Assembly: GCA_964389685.1 (NCBI GenBank)
Contig: CAYMFM010000014.1
Coordinates: 4,917 to 68,916 of the forward strand
Source: G020353115 sp964389685
GTDB taxonomy: Bacteria; Bacteroidota; Bacteroidia; Bacteroidales; VadinHA17
Direction of reading: 5' to 3'
DNA: 64,000 bases
Below, in pieces: positions 9,979-19,957 of this stretch (positions within the stretch are counted from its first letter, which is position 1; each line of letters opens with the position of its first letter). A program made the position numbers and the translations under genes. The notes under the pieces are model-generated. The model searched no databases, was not told the DNA's origin, and worked only from the letters and a program-made list of their open reading frames with translations.

Positions 9979-10007
9979 ATCTCAGCTATCCGGTTTTTTG
10001 TTGACAA

Positions 10008-10015
10008 CAAAAATA
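10008..10015 (-). promoter_or_regulatory. Bacteroidetes -7 promoter element for nhaD
   Basis: TATTTTTG on the minus strand matches TAnnTTTG exactly and ends 29 bp before the nhaD ATG. No convincing -33 TTTG is seen at the right distance. Confidence 0.4.
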
Positions 10016-10142
10016 GAAAAATTTGATCAGGTAATCTTGAATACTGTAACTTTGAAAGCTGCGAATTTACAGAAAATATTAACAACGGTTATGCGTTCTG
10101 TTGAAAAACTGAAAAAACCTGAAACTAATTTGAAGGGTCTGT

Positions 10143-13100
10143 TCAGCGCTCCTCCTTTTTGGAAAAAATCTTGCTCCAATACCTGTTCATTAACTCCTCA
10201 AAACTATTGAAGTCCTCACGGTAAAACAATCCAATACCCTGAGTATAGGGAGCCAGTTCATACAACCGGTTGTCATTGGCTCTGTTAAACGCCTTCATCC
10301 TGAGTTTACCACTCTGTGTTAATTTGATATCGACAGAAAAATCACCCACGATGTTGGAAGTGTTTTCTGATGATTCGCCCGTAGGGGCATTCTGCGCTTC
10401 CACATTTTGTCCTCCCACACCCAGATTCGTATTTATGGTTACCCGATCGTTAAGCAACTGGGTTGATAATGCTACCTCTACCTGATTGGTGGTAATTTCA
10501 TCCCCTGGCATGTAGCTGAAACCGATGTCAAAATCATTGCTGATCTGTGATAGCCAATAACTCAACTGATTCGATAACAATTCGCTTGTAGTTACCCCGA
10601 CAGCAGGAGCGTAATCCGATGTTCTGGAATGTTGGTCTGCTGAAGATACAAGGTTGGGATCGGGCAGGAAACTGTTTATAACCAGCAGGGAAAGGAACTG
10701 TTTGCTTAATTTATCTTCCGTATTCAACGAATTTTTCAACAGGGTTTTTGTCTCCTCATCAGCAGTAGGGAGAAGGATATCAAGCTGGATATCCGGATTC
10801 GTCAGTTTATTGGACAGGTTTAACTGACACTCGACGGGATATCGTTTGTTATAGGACTCATCGTTAAAGAGGTTTCGAAGAGATGTTCTGACGTTATAGA
10901 CTGCCTGCAGGTTAATGTAAGCATCCGCCGGGTCTCCGTTCCAGGTAATGGTACCCCCTTTGCGTACGGTGAATCTCTTATTGATCACATTCTGAAGCGT
11001 AAAGAGATAATCTCCACTTTCAATCTGGTAGTCACCATAAATGCGGAAGTCTCCAAGGGTATTGATCAACAGGTTTATATTTCCCGATCCGGTGGCTTTT
11101 ATGATATCTCCGATTTTTGAATCGAATACCAGCTGGACTTCCGCTTCGGGAGTTACTTCAAGGTCAAACTTCATTTCCATGCCGGACAGATTAACTTCGT
11201 ACCTGTTATTTTCCTTTTCAATGGTTTCCTGAATGTCTGTGTTAATAAAGGTTACAAAATTATATGCGGCAACATCCCCTTCCGGATTCAAGGGTATGAA
11301 AAACCGGGTACCGCTCTCGGTTTTTGCCGAAACATCGAGCATCAGGTTTTTGGGAGGACCTGTAATTCTAACAATCCCGGTTCCATAGGCAGTGCCAAAA
11401 AAATCATTATTATCTTCTTCACGGGTTGACAGGAAGAGGAATTTTTTGGGTTCAAGCGTGATGTTAAAAACAAAATTTCTGAAATATTCATTCGATATGG
11501 TTCCTCTGGTCATTGCAACATTTCCGTTAGGATCAAAAACCTGTACATCACTGAACGAGATGATGTTATCGGCAATGGTAAACTCATCCGTAAAATTATA
11601 CTTCGTTTGCAGGTAATCGATGATAAAGGAGGTTTTCTGGAGTGTAATCATTCCGTTAGTGATCGGTTGATTGAGTGTCCCCTCAACCCGGATCTCCCCG
11701 GTAGCTATTCCATTGAGATCAGATGCCAGATTCCTCAGGAAAGGGCGAAATATATTTAATCTCAGTTTGTTAAGGTTCAGGGAAAAATCAATTTCCTTGT
11801 CAGAAGGGGAATAATCACCCTCAAAATCCAGGGTGGTTAACTCTCCCCGTTTAGTGTATGTATGAAGATGAAGGCTATTATTCAATGTATCCCAGGTACT
11901 TATTATCCGCGAATTTCCAAGGAATTCTTCATTGATAACCAGGTCTTCAATTTCAATATCGGAACGGAACAGCGGATTATGATACAATCCCGAGAAATCG
12001 GCTTCACCGTTAGCCATACCATCCAGTTGAATCCTGTCGGTTTTTGTTAATGCGTTGAGTGAAGAAAGCATCAGGTTCTGAAATTCCACATGCAACGTAT
12101 CGGTTTCATGTTCAGAAACTGTTCCGGAAACCAGGAAAAGCCTGTCCTCTCTGGCTACAGAGAAATCATGGATGGTGATCAACGTTGAATCCACCTCTAT
12201 TGTGCTCTGATTAATAAGCCATAACAAATCTTTGATGTAGATGTTTGTACGATCGACCAATATATCGATGTGTGGTTTGTTCACATCATTTTTCCGGGAA
12301 AAATTGGCTGTTACATTCAGAATCCCTTCATTCCGTAAGCTATCCACATTCATCCATTCCATGGTAAGATCCAGCCTGTTATCTATTGCATCGGATGAAA
12401 TGTGAATATTCTGAAAATCAAGATTTCCTCCGATAGTCATATCCTCGCTAAGCAGGTTGAGGTTGAACAGGTTGTCAATGCATTCGGAAGTAAATAGAAG
12501 ATTATTGATTTCATCTCCTTTTAATACAAGCTGGTCTGCTTTGCCTTCCATTGATAGCCTGTTTCTTACAGGATCAAACTGACCACTTAATCTGGCATTT
12601 TCAGAGACGGAATAGTCCGGGAAGAAAAAGGAGGTCAGTTTATCTGTATTTTTAAACCGGAGATCGAATCCAAACTGGTTCTGGTTGATGCCTGAGGTAT
12701 CGATACGTGATCCATAGATTGCCGGAATATATTGGGAAACGAAGGATTGAATGGAAGAGGGCATGTAAGCAAATTCATATTTACCAATCAGTTCCCCGTC
12801 AATAAAATCTGTCCTGAGTTTAATGGAGCTTGTATCAATCTGGTTATCAGCTGCCAGGGTAAAATCGTAAACCTGGAGGTTTTTACCGAGCCGGTCAAAA
12901 TTGAGGTTAAGAAGTTTGATATCTCCATTCATATTATCCATGTTGTTCCCGGTAAAATTGGCTGTCAGTAAAAAAGAGAGGAGCGAGTTTGTATCGGCTT
13001 TATCGATGTTCAGGTTATACAGCTTAGCCCTCAGAACATTCGCTGTAAAATCAAATTCCGGGATATCACCTGAGAAATCAAGCCGACCGAGGAAATCAAG

Positions 13101-14633
13101 CTTCACGTTTGGATCTTCAATGGAAATGGATCCGTCATATGCTTTTTCGGTAAAATCACCTTCAACACTAATGTTCGTGTAATCGTATCCGTTAACTTCT
13201 ATACCTTCTACAATTCCTTCCAGCGATGCGATAAATTCTTTAGCCGACTGGATCTGTCCGTCCAGAATGACATTCATATTCAATTTGCCAACGAATTTCT
13301 CGCTGCTGGTCAGTTTGCCGATATCGAAATCGAATGTTTTGAGCCTGCCCCTGAAGTCCAGAAATCCGGTTGTGTCGGGTTTTATTGACAGGTCAGTAGA
13401 GATGGCCCCCAGGTTTGAAGTGAACGTGCCATAGGTAACAAAATCATCAATAAAACCGGTAAAATTCCCATCAAAATTGATGATCTCTAATCGTTTAAAG
13501 CTTTCAGGCAGCACGATCTTTTCTCCCGTTCCTGGTTTTTCAAACTGCTCCAGGTTCTCGATGCTTGTGGTCATGTTTTTGATGTCGACAAATAGGAATG
13601 CTTCATTGATGTCCGGCAGGCCCTCAATCTCAAAATCGCCTTCTATCTGCGTCATATCGGAAAAGTGAATCAATACACGTTTCCCCTTGAAGTCACTGAT
13701 ATTGCCTGTAAACCTGCCGCTAAGGTCTATATTCTGATTCATCCAGCTCAGCCCGGAGGCAAAGTAAGCAATATCTTGAAAATCAAGGTCTGAGGCATTG
13801 ATGGTAAGGTCAAGATCCACCCTGTTTATGAAATCTTTCAATTCATAGTAATCCCGGTAGTTAAAGGATAATTTATCTGCAAACAGTTCGGAAAGGGGTG
13901 TAATGATAGATACATCAGTAAATTCCAGGCAGGTTGGGCAAATCTGAAAATGGGTATTCCACCGGTCAACATGGAATCCGCTTTTATCGGTAAACGCAAG
14001 GTCGTTAATTTGAAATCCGACAGTATCATTGAGAATATAAAAATCATTCAGTTCAAATGAAAGATCATTCAGATTAAGATCTGTGAAGTTGATACCTTCC
14101 TTTTTTAGTTTGGACTTGTATAGCTTCAGGGAGAAGGAGGATTCGCGTAACTCGATTCTGGAAATGCTCAGATCCAGTTTGGCACCGGAAGTGTCTTGCC
14201 GGTTCTTGATCGTATGGATGATGAATTTCAGGTTGATTGTACCGGCAGAGTCTGTCTTCAGGTTGAAGCTTGTCTGTTCAAGAATAACTCTGGATAATGC
14301 GATTTTTTTCTTTTTGCGGCTAAACGATTTAATGTGACCGGTTAACTGCCTGGTAAATAACAATGTATCCTGCTGCTGATCTTCAACCATCACGTTATGG
14401 AGAACCAGCCTGTTAAAGAATTTAAAATGAACAGATTCCAGCGTAAATTTGGCATTAAGGCTTTCAGACAGCTCTTTTGTAATACGATGTACAAGGAAGG
14501 TTTGCACCTTGCTGTTTTGCAATGCAAAATAACCACTCACCGGAATAAGGAGAAGGATAAGCAGGATAAGGATTGATATTTTATATCTTTTTTTGATAAA
14601 TTTAATGTTTATAATAAAACGTAAAAAAAGCAA
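10143..14633 (-). CDS. tamB: TamB/YtfN-family translocation and assembly module protein
   Basis: Very long (1496 residues) AsmA/TamB-type protein: an N-terminal signal-anchor (about residues 19-37) and a long periplasmic beta-strand-rich body. The C-terminal DUF490 domain (about 1100-1450) includes GTIRITGPPKN-like and GDYLFTLQNVINKRFTVRKG segments. TamB-family proteins span the periplasm and act in outer-membrane protein assembly or phospholipid transport. The start is uncertain: the frame opens with TTG at 14633, with an in-frame stop just upstream and no ATG before the membrane segment. It is divergent from tsaD, with only 36 bp between. No TamA/BamA homologue is adjacent. Confidence 0.85.
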   Translation of the reverse strand: MLFLRFIINIKFIKKRYKISILILLILLLIPVSGYFALQNSKVQTFLVHRITKELSESLNAKFTLESVHFKFFNRLVLHNVMVEDQQQDTLLFTRQLTGHIKSFSRKKKKIALSRVILEQTSFNLKTDSAGTINLKFIIHTIKNRQDTSGAKLDLSISRIELRESSFSLKLYKSKLKKEGINFTDLNLNDLSFELNDFYILNDTVGFQINDLAFTDKSGFHVDRWNTHFQICPTCLEFTDVSIITPLSELFADKLSFNYRDYYELKDFINRVDLDLTINASDLDFQDIAYFASGLSWMNQNIDLSGRFTGNISDFKGKRVLIHFSDMTQIEGDFEIEGLPDINEAFLFVDIKNMTTSIENLEQFEKPGTGEKIVLPESFKRLEIINFDGNFTGFIDDFVTYGTFTSNLGAISTDLSIKPDTTGFLDFRGRLKTFDFDIGKLTSSEKFVGKLNMNVILDGQIQSAKEFIASLEGIVEGIEVNGYDYTNISVEGDFTEKAYDGSISIEDPNVKLDFLGRLDFSGDIPEFDFTANVLRAKLYNLNIDKADTNSLLSFLLTANFTGNNMDNMNGDIKLLNLNFDRLGKNLQVYDFTLAADNQIDTSSIKLRTDFIDGELIGKYEFAYMPSSIQSFVSQYIPAIYGSRIDTSGINQNQFGFDLRFKNTDKLTSFFFPDYSVSENARLSGQFDPVRNRLSMEGKADQLVLKGDEINNLLFTSECIDNLFNLNLLSEDMTIGGNLDFQNIHISSDAIDNRLDLTMEWMNVDSLRNEGILNVTANFSRKNDVNKPHIDILVDRTNIYIKDLLWLINQSTIEVDSTLITIHDFSVAREDRLFLVSGTVSEHETDTLHVEFQNLMLSSLNALTKTDRIQLDGMANGEADFSGLYHNPLFRSDIEIEDLVINEEFLGNSRIISTWDTLNNSLHLHTYTKRGELTTLDFEGDYSPSDKEIDFSLNLNKLRLNIFRPFLRNLASDLNGIATGEIRVEGTLNQPITNGMITLQKTSFIIDYLQTKYNFTDEFTIADNIISFSDVQVFDPNGNVAMTRGTISNEYFRNFVFNITLEPKKFLFLSTREEDNNDFFGTAYGTGIVRITGPPKNLMLDVSAKTESGTRFFIPLNPEGDVAAYNFVTFINTDIQETIEKENNRYEVNLSGMEMKFDLEVTPEAEVQLVFDSKIGDIIKATGSGNINLLINTLGDFRIYGDYQIESGDYLFTLQNVINKRFTVRKGGTITWNGDPADAYINLQAVYNVRTSLRNLFNDESYNKRYPVECQLNLSNKLTNPDIQLDILLPTADEETKTLLKNSLNTEDKLSKQFLSLLVINSFLPDPNLVSSADQHSRTSDYAPAVGVTTSELLSNQLSYWLSQISNDFDIGFSYMPGDEITTNQVEVALSTQLLNDRVTINTNLGVGGQNVEAQNAPTGESSENTSNIVGDFSVDIKLTQSGKLRMKAFNRANDNRLYELAPYTQGIGLFYREDFNSFEELMNRYWSKIFSKKEER

Positions 14634-14669
14634 AAATAGTTCAAATTACCAGTAAATTAGGGTATTAAA

Positions 14670-15689
14670 ATGAGCATCATCATCCTCGGTATTGAATCTT
14701 CCTGTGACGATACATCTGCGGCAATTGTCCGGGACGGGTATATTCTGTCGAATATAATTTCCAACCAGGATGTGCATAAATCGTATGGTGGCGTGGTTCC
14801 TGAACTGGCTTCCAGGGCACATCAGCAAAACATCATTCCCGTGGTGGATCGGGCATTGAAAGGTGCCGGGATACCCATTGAATCCCTTTCAGCTGTTGCT
14901 TTTACGAAAGGTCCGGGGCTTCTCGGATCGCTTCTGGTGGGAACAAGCTTTGCAAAAGGATTTGCCCTTGCCAGAGAGATACCCCTTATTGAGGTCAATC
15001 ACCTGCAGGCTCATGTATTGACCCATTTTATCCGGGATAAAGGAGAGAAAAAAAGATGCCCGGATTTCCCGTTCTTGTGTTTGCTGGTTTCAGGAGGTCA
15101 TACAGAACTGGTCGTTGTCAGGGATTATCTTAAGATGGAAACCATTGGGAGAACCATTGATGATGCAGCCGGGGAAGCGTTTGATAAATGCGGCAAGGTG
15201 GTGGGGCTGTCCTACCCTGCAGGGCCCCAGATTGACATGCTTGCTAAATCAGGAAATCCCCAGGCTTTCAGATTTTCGAAACCGCAGATCAGCGGCCTGG
15301 ATTTTAGCTTCAGTGGACTGAAAACTTCGTTTCTGTACCTGGTCCGCGACCACGTAAAAGATAACCCGGAGTTTATCAAGCAAAACCTGCCGGATCTTTC
15401 TGCTGCTCTCCAGTCAACTATTGTTGAGGTGTTGATTGAAAAACTGGTGTGTGCGTCGGAAGAAACGGGTATTCAGCAGATCGCTATTGCGGGAGGTGTA
15501 TCGGCAAATTCCGGTTTACGTACCGCACTGAAGAAACATGCCGGAAAAATGGGCTGGAAGATCTATATCCCGGAGATCAGATATACAACAGATAATGCGG
15601 CAATGATAGCAACTACCGGTTACTACAAGTATTTGAAAAAAGAATTTTCCGGGTTGGACGTATCGCCTGTAGCCCGGTTCCCTATATAA
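14670..15689 (+). CDS. tsaD: tRNA N6-adenosine threonylcarbamoyltransferase TsaD
   Basis: Transfers the threonylcarbamoyl group from TC-AMP to A37 of ANN-decoding tRNAs, with TsaB and TsaE as partners. 339 residues, standard length. Visible signatures: ESSCDDTSAA at the N-terminus, metal-binding His111 and His115 in NHLQAH (same numbering as the E. coli enzyme), IAGGVSANSGLR near 275, and the metal ligand Asp308 in TTDNAAMIA. Universal housekeeping gene. It is divergent from tamB, and the short intergenic space implies that their promoters overlap. Confidence 0.97.
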   Translation: MSIIILGIESSCDDTSAAIVRDGYILSNIISNQDVHKSYGGVVPELASRAHQQNIIPVVDRALKGAGIPIESLSAVAFTKGPGLLGSLLVGTSFAKGFALAREIPLIEVNHLQAHVLTHFIRDKGEKKRCPDFPFLCLLVSGGHTELVVVRDYLKMETIGRTIDDAAGEAFDKCGKVVGLSYPAGPQIDMLAKSGNPQAFRFSKPQISGLDFSFSGLKTSFLYLVRDHVKDNPEFIKQNLPDLSAALQSTIVEVLIEKLVCASEETGIQQIAIAGGVSANSGLRTALKKHAGKMGWKIYIPEIRYTTDNAAMIATTGYYKYLKKEFSGLDVSPVARFPI

Positions 15690-15735
15690 ACCACCTGACA
15701 AGTATCATTTATCGATAAACCATAAAACCAGAACC

Positions 15736-16872
15736 ATGAAAAAATTGACCCTTAGTATAACATTATTTTCTATTTTTATTCTTGCTATGGCACAGGAAGG
15801 TTTTAACGGATTGAATGTGCATTTGAATAACCTGTACCGTCTTTCGAATGCAAAGACCAGATCCATTAGTCCCGAAAATTTTACAGGAGAGCAGGGAAAG
15901 GGAGGTATGGCTACCCTGGACGAGGGGAATGCTGCACATGCTGCCCGGGAATTGGGACAAGGATGGAAAGTGAATCCCTATATCCACATTGAACCGGGAC
16001 AGACTTTTACCATTGCTGAGATCGAAGGTCCGGGAGCGGTTCAGCAAATCTGGATGACTCCATCCGGCAATTGGAGATTCTCGATCCTGCGGATTTACTG
16101 GGACAATGAAAAAGCCCCTTCCGTGGAAGTTCCCCTGGGTGATTTCTTTGGTGTAGGATGGGGAAAATTCAAGCAGATCTCATCCCTGGCAGTCTGCGTG
16201 AATCCCGGCAGTGGACTAAACTGTTACTGGGTAATGCCTTTCCGGAAGGGATGCAAAATCACGGTTGAGAACATCGATGATAACCGCATGACGCTCTATT
16301 ATCAGATTAACTATACCTTAACCGCTGTACCGGATGATGCTGCTTATTTCCATGCCCAGTTCAGGAGGGAAAACCCACTTCGCTATAAAAAGGTCTATAC
16401 CATCCTTGACAGGGTGAAGGGACAGGGCCATTACGTTGGCACCTATCTTGCCTGGGGATCGAATAATTCCGGCTGGTGGGGCGAAGGAGAGATCAAATTT
16501 TACATGGATGGTGATGCTGAGTTCCCAACCATCTGTGGCACAGGAACTGAAGATTATTTTTGCGGATCGTATGGTTTTACCTCGGAAGGTGATTACAAAG
16601 AATACACGACACCCTATTCCGGCTTTCATGTGTTTAAGCCGGATGGGTTATGGGAATCACAAACCCGGCTGGGCATGTATCGGTGGCACATTACCGATCC
16701 CGTTCGGTTCGAAAAGGATCTGAAAGTTACCATTCAGGCACTGGGATGGAGAAGCGGAGGAAGGTATCTGCCCCTTCAGGATGACATCTCTTCCGTAGCG
16801 TTCTGGTACCAGACCGAACCACACAATCCGTTTCCTGAATTGCCTTCCAGAGATAACCTGGAAGTAAACTGA
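15736..16872 (+). CDS. Glycoside hydrolase family 172 (DUF2961) protein, secreted
   Basis: 378-residue protein with a clear signal peptide (residues 1-19, cut after AMA). It is followed by a DUF2961/GH172 domain that covers almost the whole protein, with conserved-looking blocks GPGAVQQIWMT, FFGVGWGKF, WGEGEIKFYMDGD and CGTGTEDYFCGSYGF. GH172 enzymes characterised in Bacteroidetes and bifidobacteria cleave fructose- or arabinofuranose-containing glycans with a jelly-roll fold. No SusCD pair or other glycan gene is nearby, so the substrate is open. The Asp/Glu-rich motifs suggest an active enzyme. Confidence 0.85.
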   Translation: MKKLTLSITLFSIFILAMAQEGFNGLNVHLNNLYRLSNAKTRSISPENFTGEQGKGGMATLDEGNAAHAARELGQGWKVNPYIHIEPGQTFTIAEIEGPGAVQQIWMTPSGNWRFSILRIYWDNEKAPSVEVPLGDFFGVGWGKFKQISSLAVCVNPGSGLNCYWVMPFRKGCKITVENIDDNRMTLYYQINYTLTAVPDDAAYFHAQFRRENPLRYKKVYTILDRVKGQGHYVGTYLAWGSNNSGWWGEGEIKFYMDGDAEFPTICGTGTEDYFCGSYGFTSEGDYKEYTTPYSGFHVFKPDGLWESQTRLGMYRWHITDPVRFEKDLKVTIQALGWRSGGRYLPLQDDISSVAFWYQTEPHNPFPELPSRDNLEVN

Positions 16873-16950
16873 TAAGAGAGAAATTAAAAAATGAGCATCT
16901 TTTCATTTTATGGAACAAAATTATATCTTTATTCCTTGAAAGAATAGCGT

Positions 16951-17325
16951 ATGGAAAGAGTCGTTATTGAGAGCACAAAGAAGACACCAGCTATTATTCT
17001 GGATCCGGAAGGATTGATTAAAATGAGCGGCCGGTCGATACATGAAGACCCTGCAAAATTTTTTGATCCCCTGGTTGTCTGGATCGAGGGTTATTGTAAA
17101 AGTCCAAAAGAGGTGACCACGGTTGAGATTAAACTTGAATATTTCAACAGTGGATCAGCAAAATATATTTTAACCATCCTGCAGCTGCTAAGCAAACTAA
17201 CTGAAATGGAATTGAGATTGGTGATCAACTGGTTCTATGAAGAGGGGGATGATGACATCCTCGAGCGGGGAGAATATTACGCTTCCATACTGGATACCAA
17301 TTTCAACTTCATTGAGTTTGAGTAA
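16951..17325 (+). CDS. SiaC-like regulatory phosphoprotein (DUF1987)
   Basis: 124-residue single-domain protein of the DUF1987/SiaC family. In Pseudomonas, SiaC is phosphorylated by SiaB kinase and dephosphorylated by the SpoIIE-type phosphatase SiaA, and unmodified SiaC activates a diguanylate cyclase. The segment KLEYFNSGSAKYIL (residues 61-74) aligns with the SiaC region holding its phosphorylated Thr. Here Ser67 and Ser69 are the candidate sites. SiaA and SiaB homologues are not adjacent, but two SpoIIE phosphatases lie 18 and 33 kb away. Family assignment firm, partner assignment inference. Confidence 0.85.
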   Translation: MERVVIESTKKTPAIILDPEGLIKMSGRSIHEDPAKFFDPLVVWIEGYCKSPKEVTTVEIKLEYFNSGSAKYILTILQLLSKLTEMELRLVINWFYEEGDDDILERGEYYASILDTNFNFIEFE

Positions 17326-17329
17326 CTGT

Positions 17330-18106
17330 TTATCTGAATATAAGTGTAGTTAACTTCATTTTTATGGTTGTTGGCAGGATCTTTTCAAGCAGGAAAACCG
17401 ATTTACTTAAAAACCCGGGTCTGATAACAGCTTCGTTTTGCAGCATCTTCTCAACAGCGCAGTGTGCCACGTAGTTTACCCTTGAATGCATCATCTGTGC
17501 AATTTTTCCTTTTTCGATTGCACTGACTGCCGTTCTTCTATTTGTGACCACCGGTCCGGGTGCAACTACTGAAATCCGGATATTCGTTTTTTTAAATTCT
17601 TCACGCAACGATCGGCTAAAGGAAAGAACAAACATTTTCGAGGCTGAATAAACCGATTTATAGGGAATGGGGAAATAGGAAGCCACACTGGCTACGTTTA
17701 AAATATGCGCTTTTGGAAGCTCTTTCATATCGTTGATGAATAAACGGGTTAGTGACACTACTGCAACCATATTCAGCAACAGGCATTTTTCATAAAATTC
17801 AGTTGAGCACTGTTCAAATGGACCCTCGAAACTCATTCCAGCGTTGTTGATCAGTATGTTGACGTTGTAGTTATTTTTCCTGGTCCAGTCGTAGACTTCC
17901 TGTGTAGCTCCCTTCTCCGTAAGGTCTGTACAAAAGAAATCAGATCGTATCCCCAGCTCAGTATTGAGTTTTTCCGAGAATTTTTCAAGGGTAGTACCCG
18001 GTAAAGCAACCAGGAGAAGATTTTGATTTCTCCGGGCACACTCCATTGCCAACGCTTTTCCTATTCCCGAGCTGCTGCCTGTGATTAATGTGTAATACTC
18101 GTTCAC
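17330..18106 (-). CDS. Short-chain dehydrogenase/reductase (SDR)
   Basis: Classical SDR of 258 residues. It has the Rossmann motif TGSSSGIGKALA (residues 8-19), the NNAG motif near 92, a catalytic Ser in the ASVASY segment near 142, and YSASK as the Tyr/Lys pair near 158. The short hydrophobic C-terminus resembles DltE/YqjQ-type SDRs. It converges on the SiaC-like gene with only 4 bp between stops. Substrate not predictable. Confidence 0.88.
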   Translation of the reverse strand: MNEYYTLITGSSSGIGKALAMECARRNQNLLLVALPGTTLEKFSEKLNTELGIRSDFFCTDLTEKGATQEVYDWTRKNNYNVNILINNAGMSFEGPFEQCSTEFYEKCLLLNMVAVVSLTRLFINDMKELPKAHILNVASVASYFPIPYKSVYSASKMFVLSFSRSLREEFKKTNIRISVVAPGPVVTNRRTAVSAIEKGKIAQMMHSRVNYVAHCAVEKMLQNEAVIRPGFLSKSVFLLEKILPTTIKMKLTTLIFR

Positions 18107-18170
18107 TCCACCCGGTTGTATTAGTAGATAAGTTTATTTCAGAACATTAAGAAAATCAGAACCCAACCCT

Positions 18171-18191
18171 CAGTCTTCAGTCTTCAGTAGG
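18171..18191. repeat. Heptamer phrase array (CAGTCTT x2, CAGTAGG)
   Basis: Three contiguous 7-bp units in the spacer between the SDR and the M28 peptidase. It is a short member of the 7/8-bp phrase arrays found in other spacers of the window. Confidence 0.6.
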
Positions 18192-18205
18192 TAATCGGGA
18201 GTCAT

Positions 18206-19759
18206 CTAAAATCCTCTTCCACCCATTTGCTGCGGTTCGGGCATCGGTTTCCGTGGTAAAAGCTCATCCCGCATGGCGGTGTGATAGACGAATGAGGCAA
18301 CGATGATTGCTGTTTGCTTCATGTCATCCAGCATAAGCCGTTCGTAGGTATCCATATTGGTGTGATATCCTCTTCCATAATTGATCGGGTCCTGGATGAA
18401 CTGGAATCCAGGGAGGCCAACTGCATTGAATGAAAGGTGATCCGTCCCGCTGGTATTGCGGTTTGTGACGGTCGAAGCACCCATGTCTTCAAACGGTGTT
18501 AACCACGCTTCGAAAATGGGTCGCAGCATATCGTTTTCCTGCATATAGATCCCGCGCACTTTTCCAGACCCGTTATCGATGTTATAGTAAGCCGATAGTT
18601 TTGCATGCTCCGGTTTTGTCTCCATGGAGGATCGATCGGCAAAATGCTTAGAAACATACCCCCGGGAACCAAGTAAACCCTGCTCTTCGGCTCCCCACAG
18701 TGCGATGCGTATGGTCCGTCGCGGTTTAACCCCTATGGCATTCAGGATCCGCAGCGCTTCCATCATGACAATGCACCCGGAAGCATTGTCATTGGCTCCT
18801 GTACCGCCATGCCAGCAATCGAGATGACCCCCAACCATAACGACCTGGTCCTTCAGATTCTTATCCGTACCCGGGATCTCACCGATGACGTTGTAATCGT
18901 TCAGGTCTTCGTCAAGAAAAACATTCGTTACCTCCATTTCAACCTCGACCGGGATATCGTGTTGCAGGAGACGTACAATCCTTCCATGGTGTTCGGCGGT
19001 AATTAACATTTCGGTAATTGCCGGCTCCTCTGCTGAGGCTGATGCTCCGCTTGACCGGATGGTTCCGAATGATCCGGATGGGGTTAGTATGGCAGCAGCA
19101 CCCTCCTCCTTAAAAAAGGTGCTCATCTGGTTCCGCAGTTGCCTCATCTGCCTGTAACGGGCAAAGTCAGCCTCATTGAAACGTCGCCGATCTCCCTGGA
19201 CCGCTAACGAGGAAATCCTTTCCAGGTCTTCATCGGTCAGGCGCCTTGCAAGTGGTTCAAATTCAGGCGGTATCTCTGTTACGATGGATGAGGTGACAAT
19301 TTTCCCCTGGAGTTTGCCTTTGTAGGCTTCAAAATCATCTTCATCCTGGATGTCCACCAGAACTACTTTCGATTTCAATAGACCATCCGTCCCGGCAGTC
19401 CAGGCTTTCGGTGTAGCAATCAGGGGAACGTAGTAGGGAGCGATCATGGCAATATAACATCTGGTGTTGTCCCAACCTTTGCCAAATTCACCCCAGGATT
19501 CGAGAGCCACATTGGTGAGACCAATCTCCTCCATTTTTTGTTTTGCCATTTCTGTGGCACGCTTCATTCCTGTGGATCCGGGTAAACGCGAACCAAGAGC
19601 ATCAGTCATCCAGAATGAGAGATCTTCAATCATTGAGTTCCTGAGTCCTTCCTGCTTGATCTTATGGATCATCTCCAGATCAATCGGTTCCGTTTGCGCT
19701 GAAACCAGCAAGGGTAACAGAAACAGTAATAGAAAACCAAAGTGTCGGATTGTTTTCAT
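18206..19759 (-). CDS. M28-family zinc metallopeptidase, secreted
   Basis: About 517 residues. I start at the ATG at 19759 because it directly precedes a signal peptide (MKTIRHFGFLLLFLLPLLVSA), whereas the longer frame adds a non-signal leader. A PA-like insert is followed by an M28 catalytic domain: GGHLDCWHGGTGANDNASG supplies the first zinc His and bridging Asp, WGAEEQGLLGS the catalytic Glu and zinc Glu, and the late HTNMDTYE the last zinc His. M28 enzymes are aminopeptidases or carboxypeptidases. All expected ligands are present, so it should be active, probably in the periplasm or outside the cell. Confidence 0.9.
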   Translation of the reverse strand: MKTIRHFGFLLLFLLPLLVSAQTEPIDLEMIHKIKQEGLRNSMIEDLSFWMTDALGSRLPGSTGMKRATEMAKQKMEEIGLTNVALESWGEFGKGWDNTRCYIAMIAPYYVPLIATPKAWTAGTDGLLKSKVVLVDIQDEDDFEAYKGKLQGKIVTSSIVTEIPPEFEPLARRLTDEDLERISSLAVQGDRRRFNEADFARYRQMRQLRNQMSTFFKEEGAAAILTPSGSFGTIRSSGASASAEEPAITEMLITAEHHGRIVRLLQHDIPVEVEMEVTNVFLDEDLNDYNVIGEIPGTDKNLKDQVVMVGGHLDCWHGGTGANDNASGCIVMMEALRILNAIGVKPRRTIRIALWGAEEQGLLGSRGYVSKHFADRSSMETKPEHAKLSAYYNIDNGSGKVRGIYMQENDMLRPIFEAWLTPFEDMGASTVTNRNTSGTDHLSFNAVGLPGFQFIQDPINYGRGYHTNMDTYERLMLDDMKQTAIIVASFVYHTAMRDELLPRKPMPEPQQMGGRGF

Positions 19760-19957
19760 TTCAGTACGTTTATTAGTTAAAAGAAAATGGGTCTTTGTAA
19801 AACAAGACAAACGAAATTAAGTAAAATAGTTTCCGACAGAGGCTCTCTTTCCTGGCTTTTTTATTCAAGGTGCTGAAGAACATAAGATGGTGATACACGG
19901 AAACCGGATAGTAAGATCTCCACGTGCTCTGGATCATGTCATTTCCCTGATTGTTCT

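Noticed and set aside
14631..14638. TATTTTTG as a promoter for tamB
   Set aside because: It overlaps the only plausible tamB start codon (TTG at 14633), so at least one of the two is wrong; not annotated.
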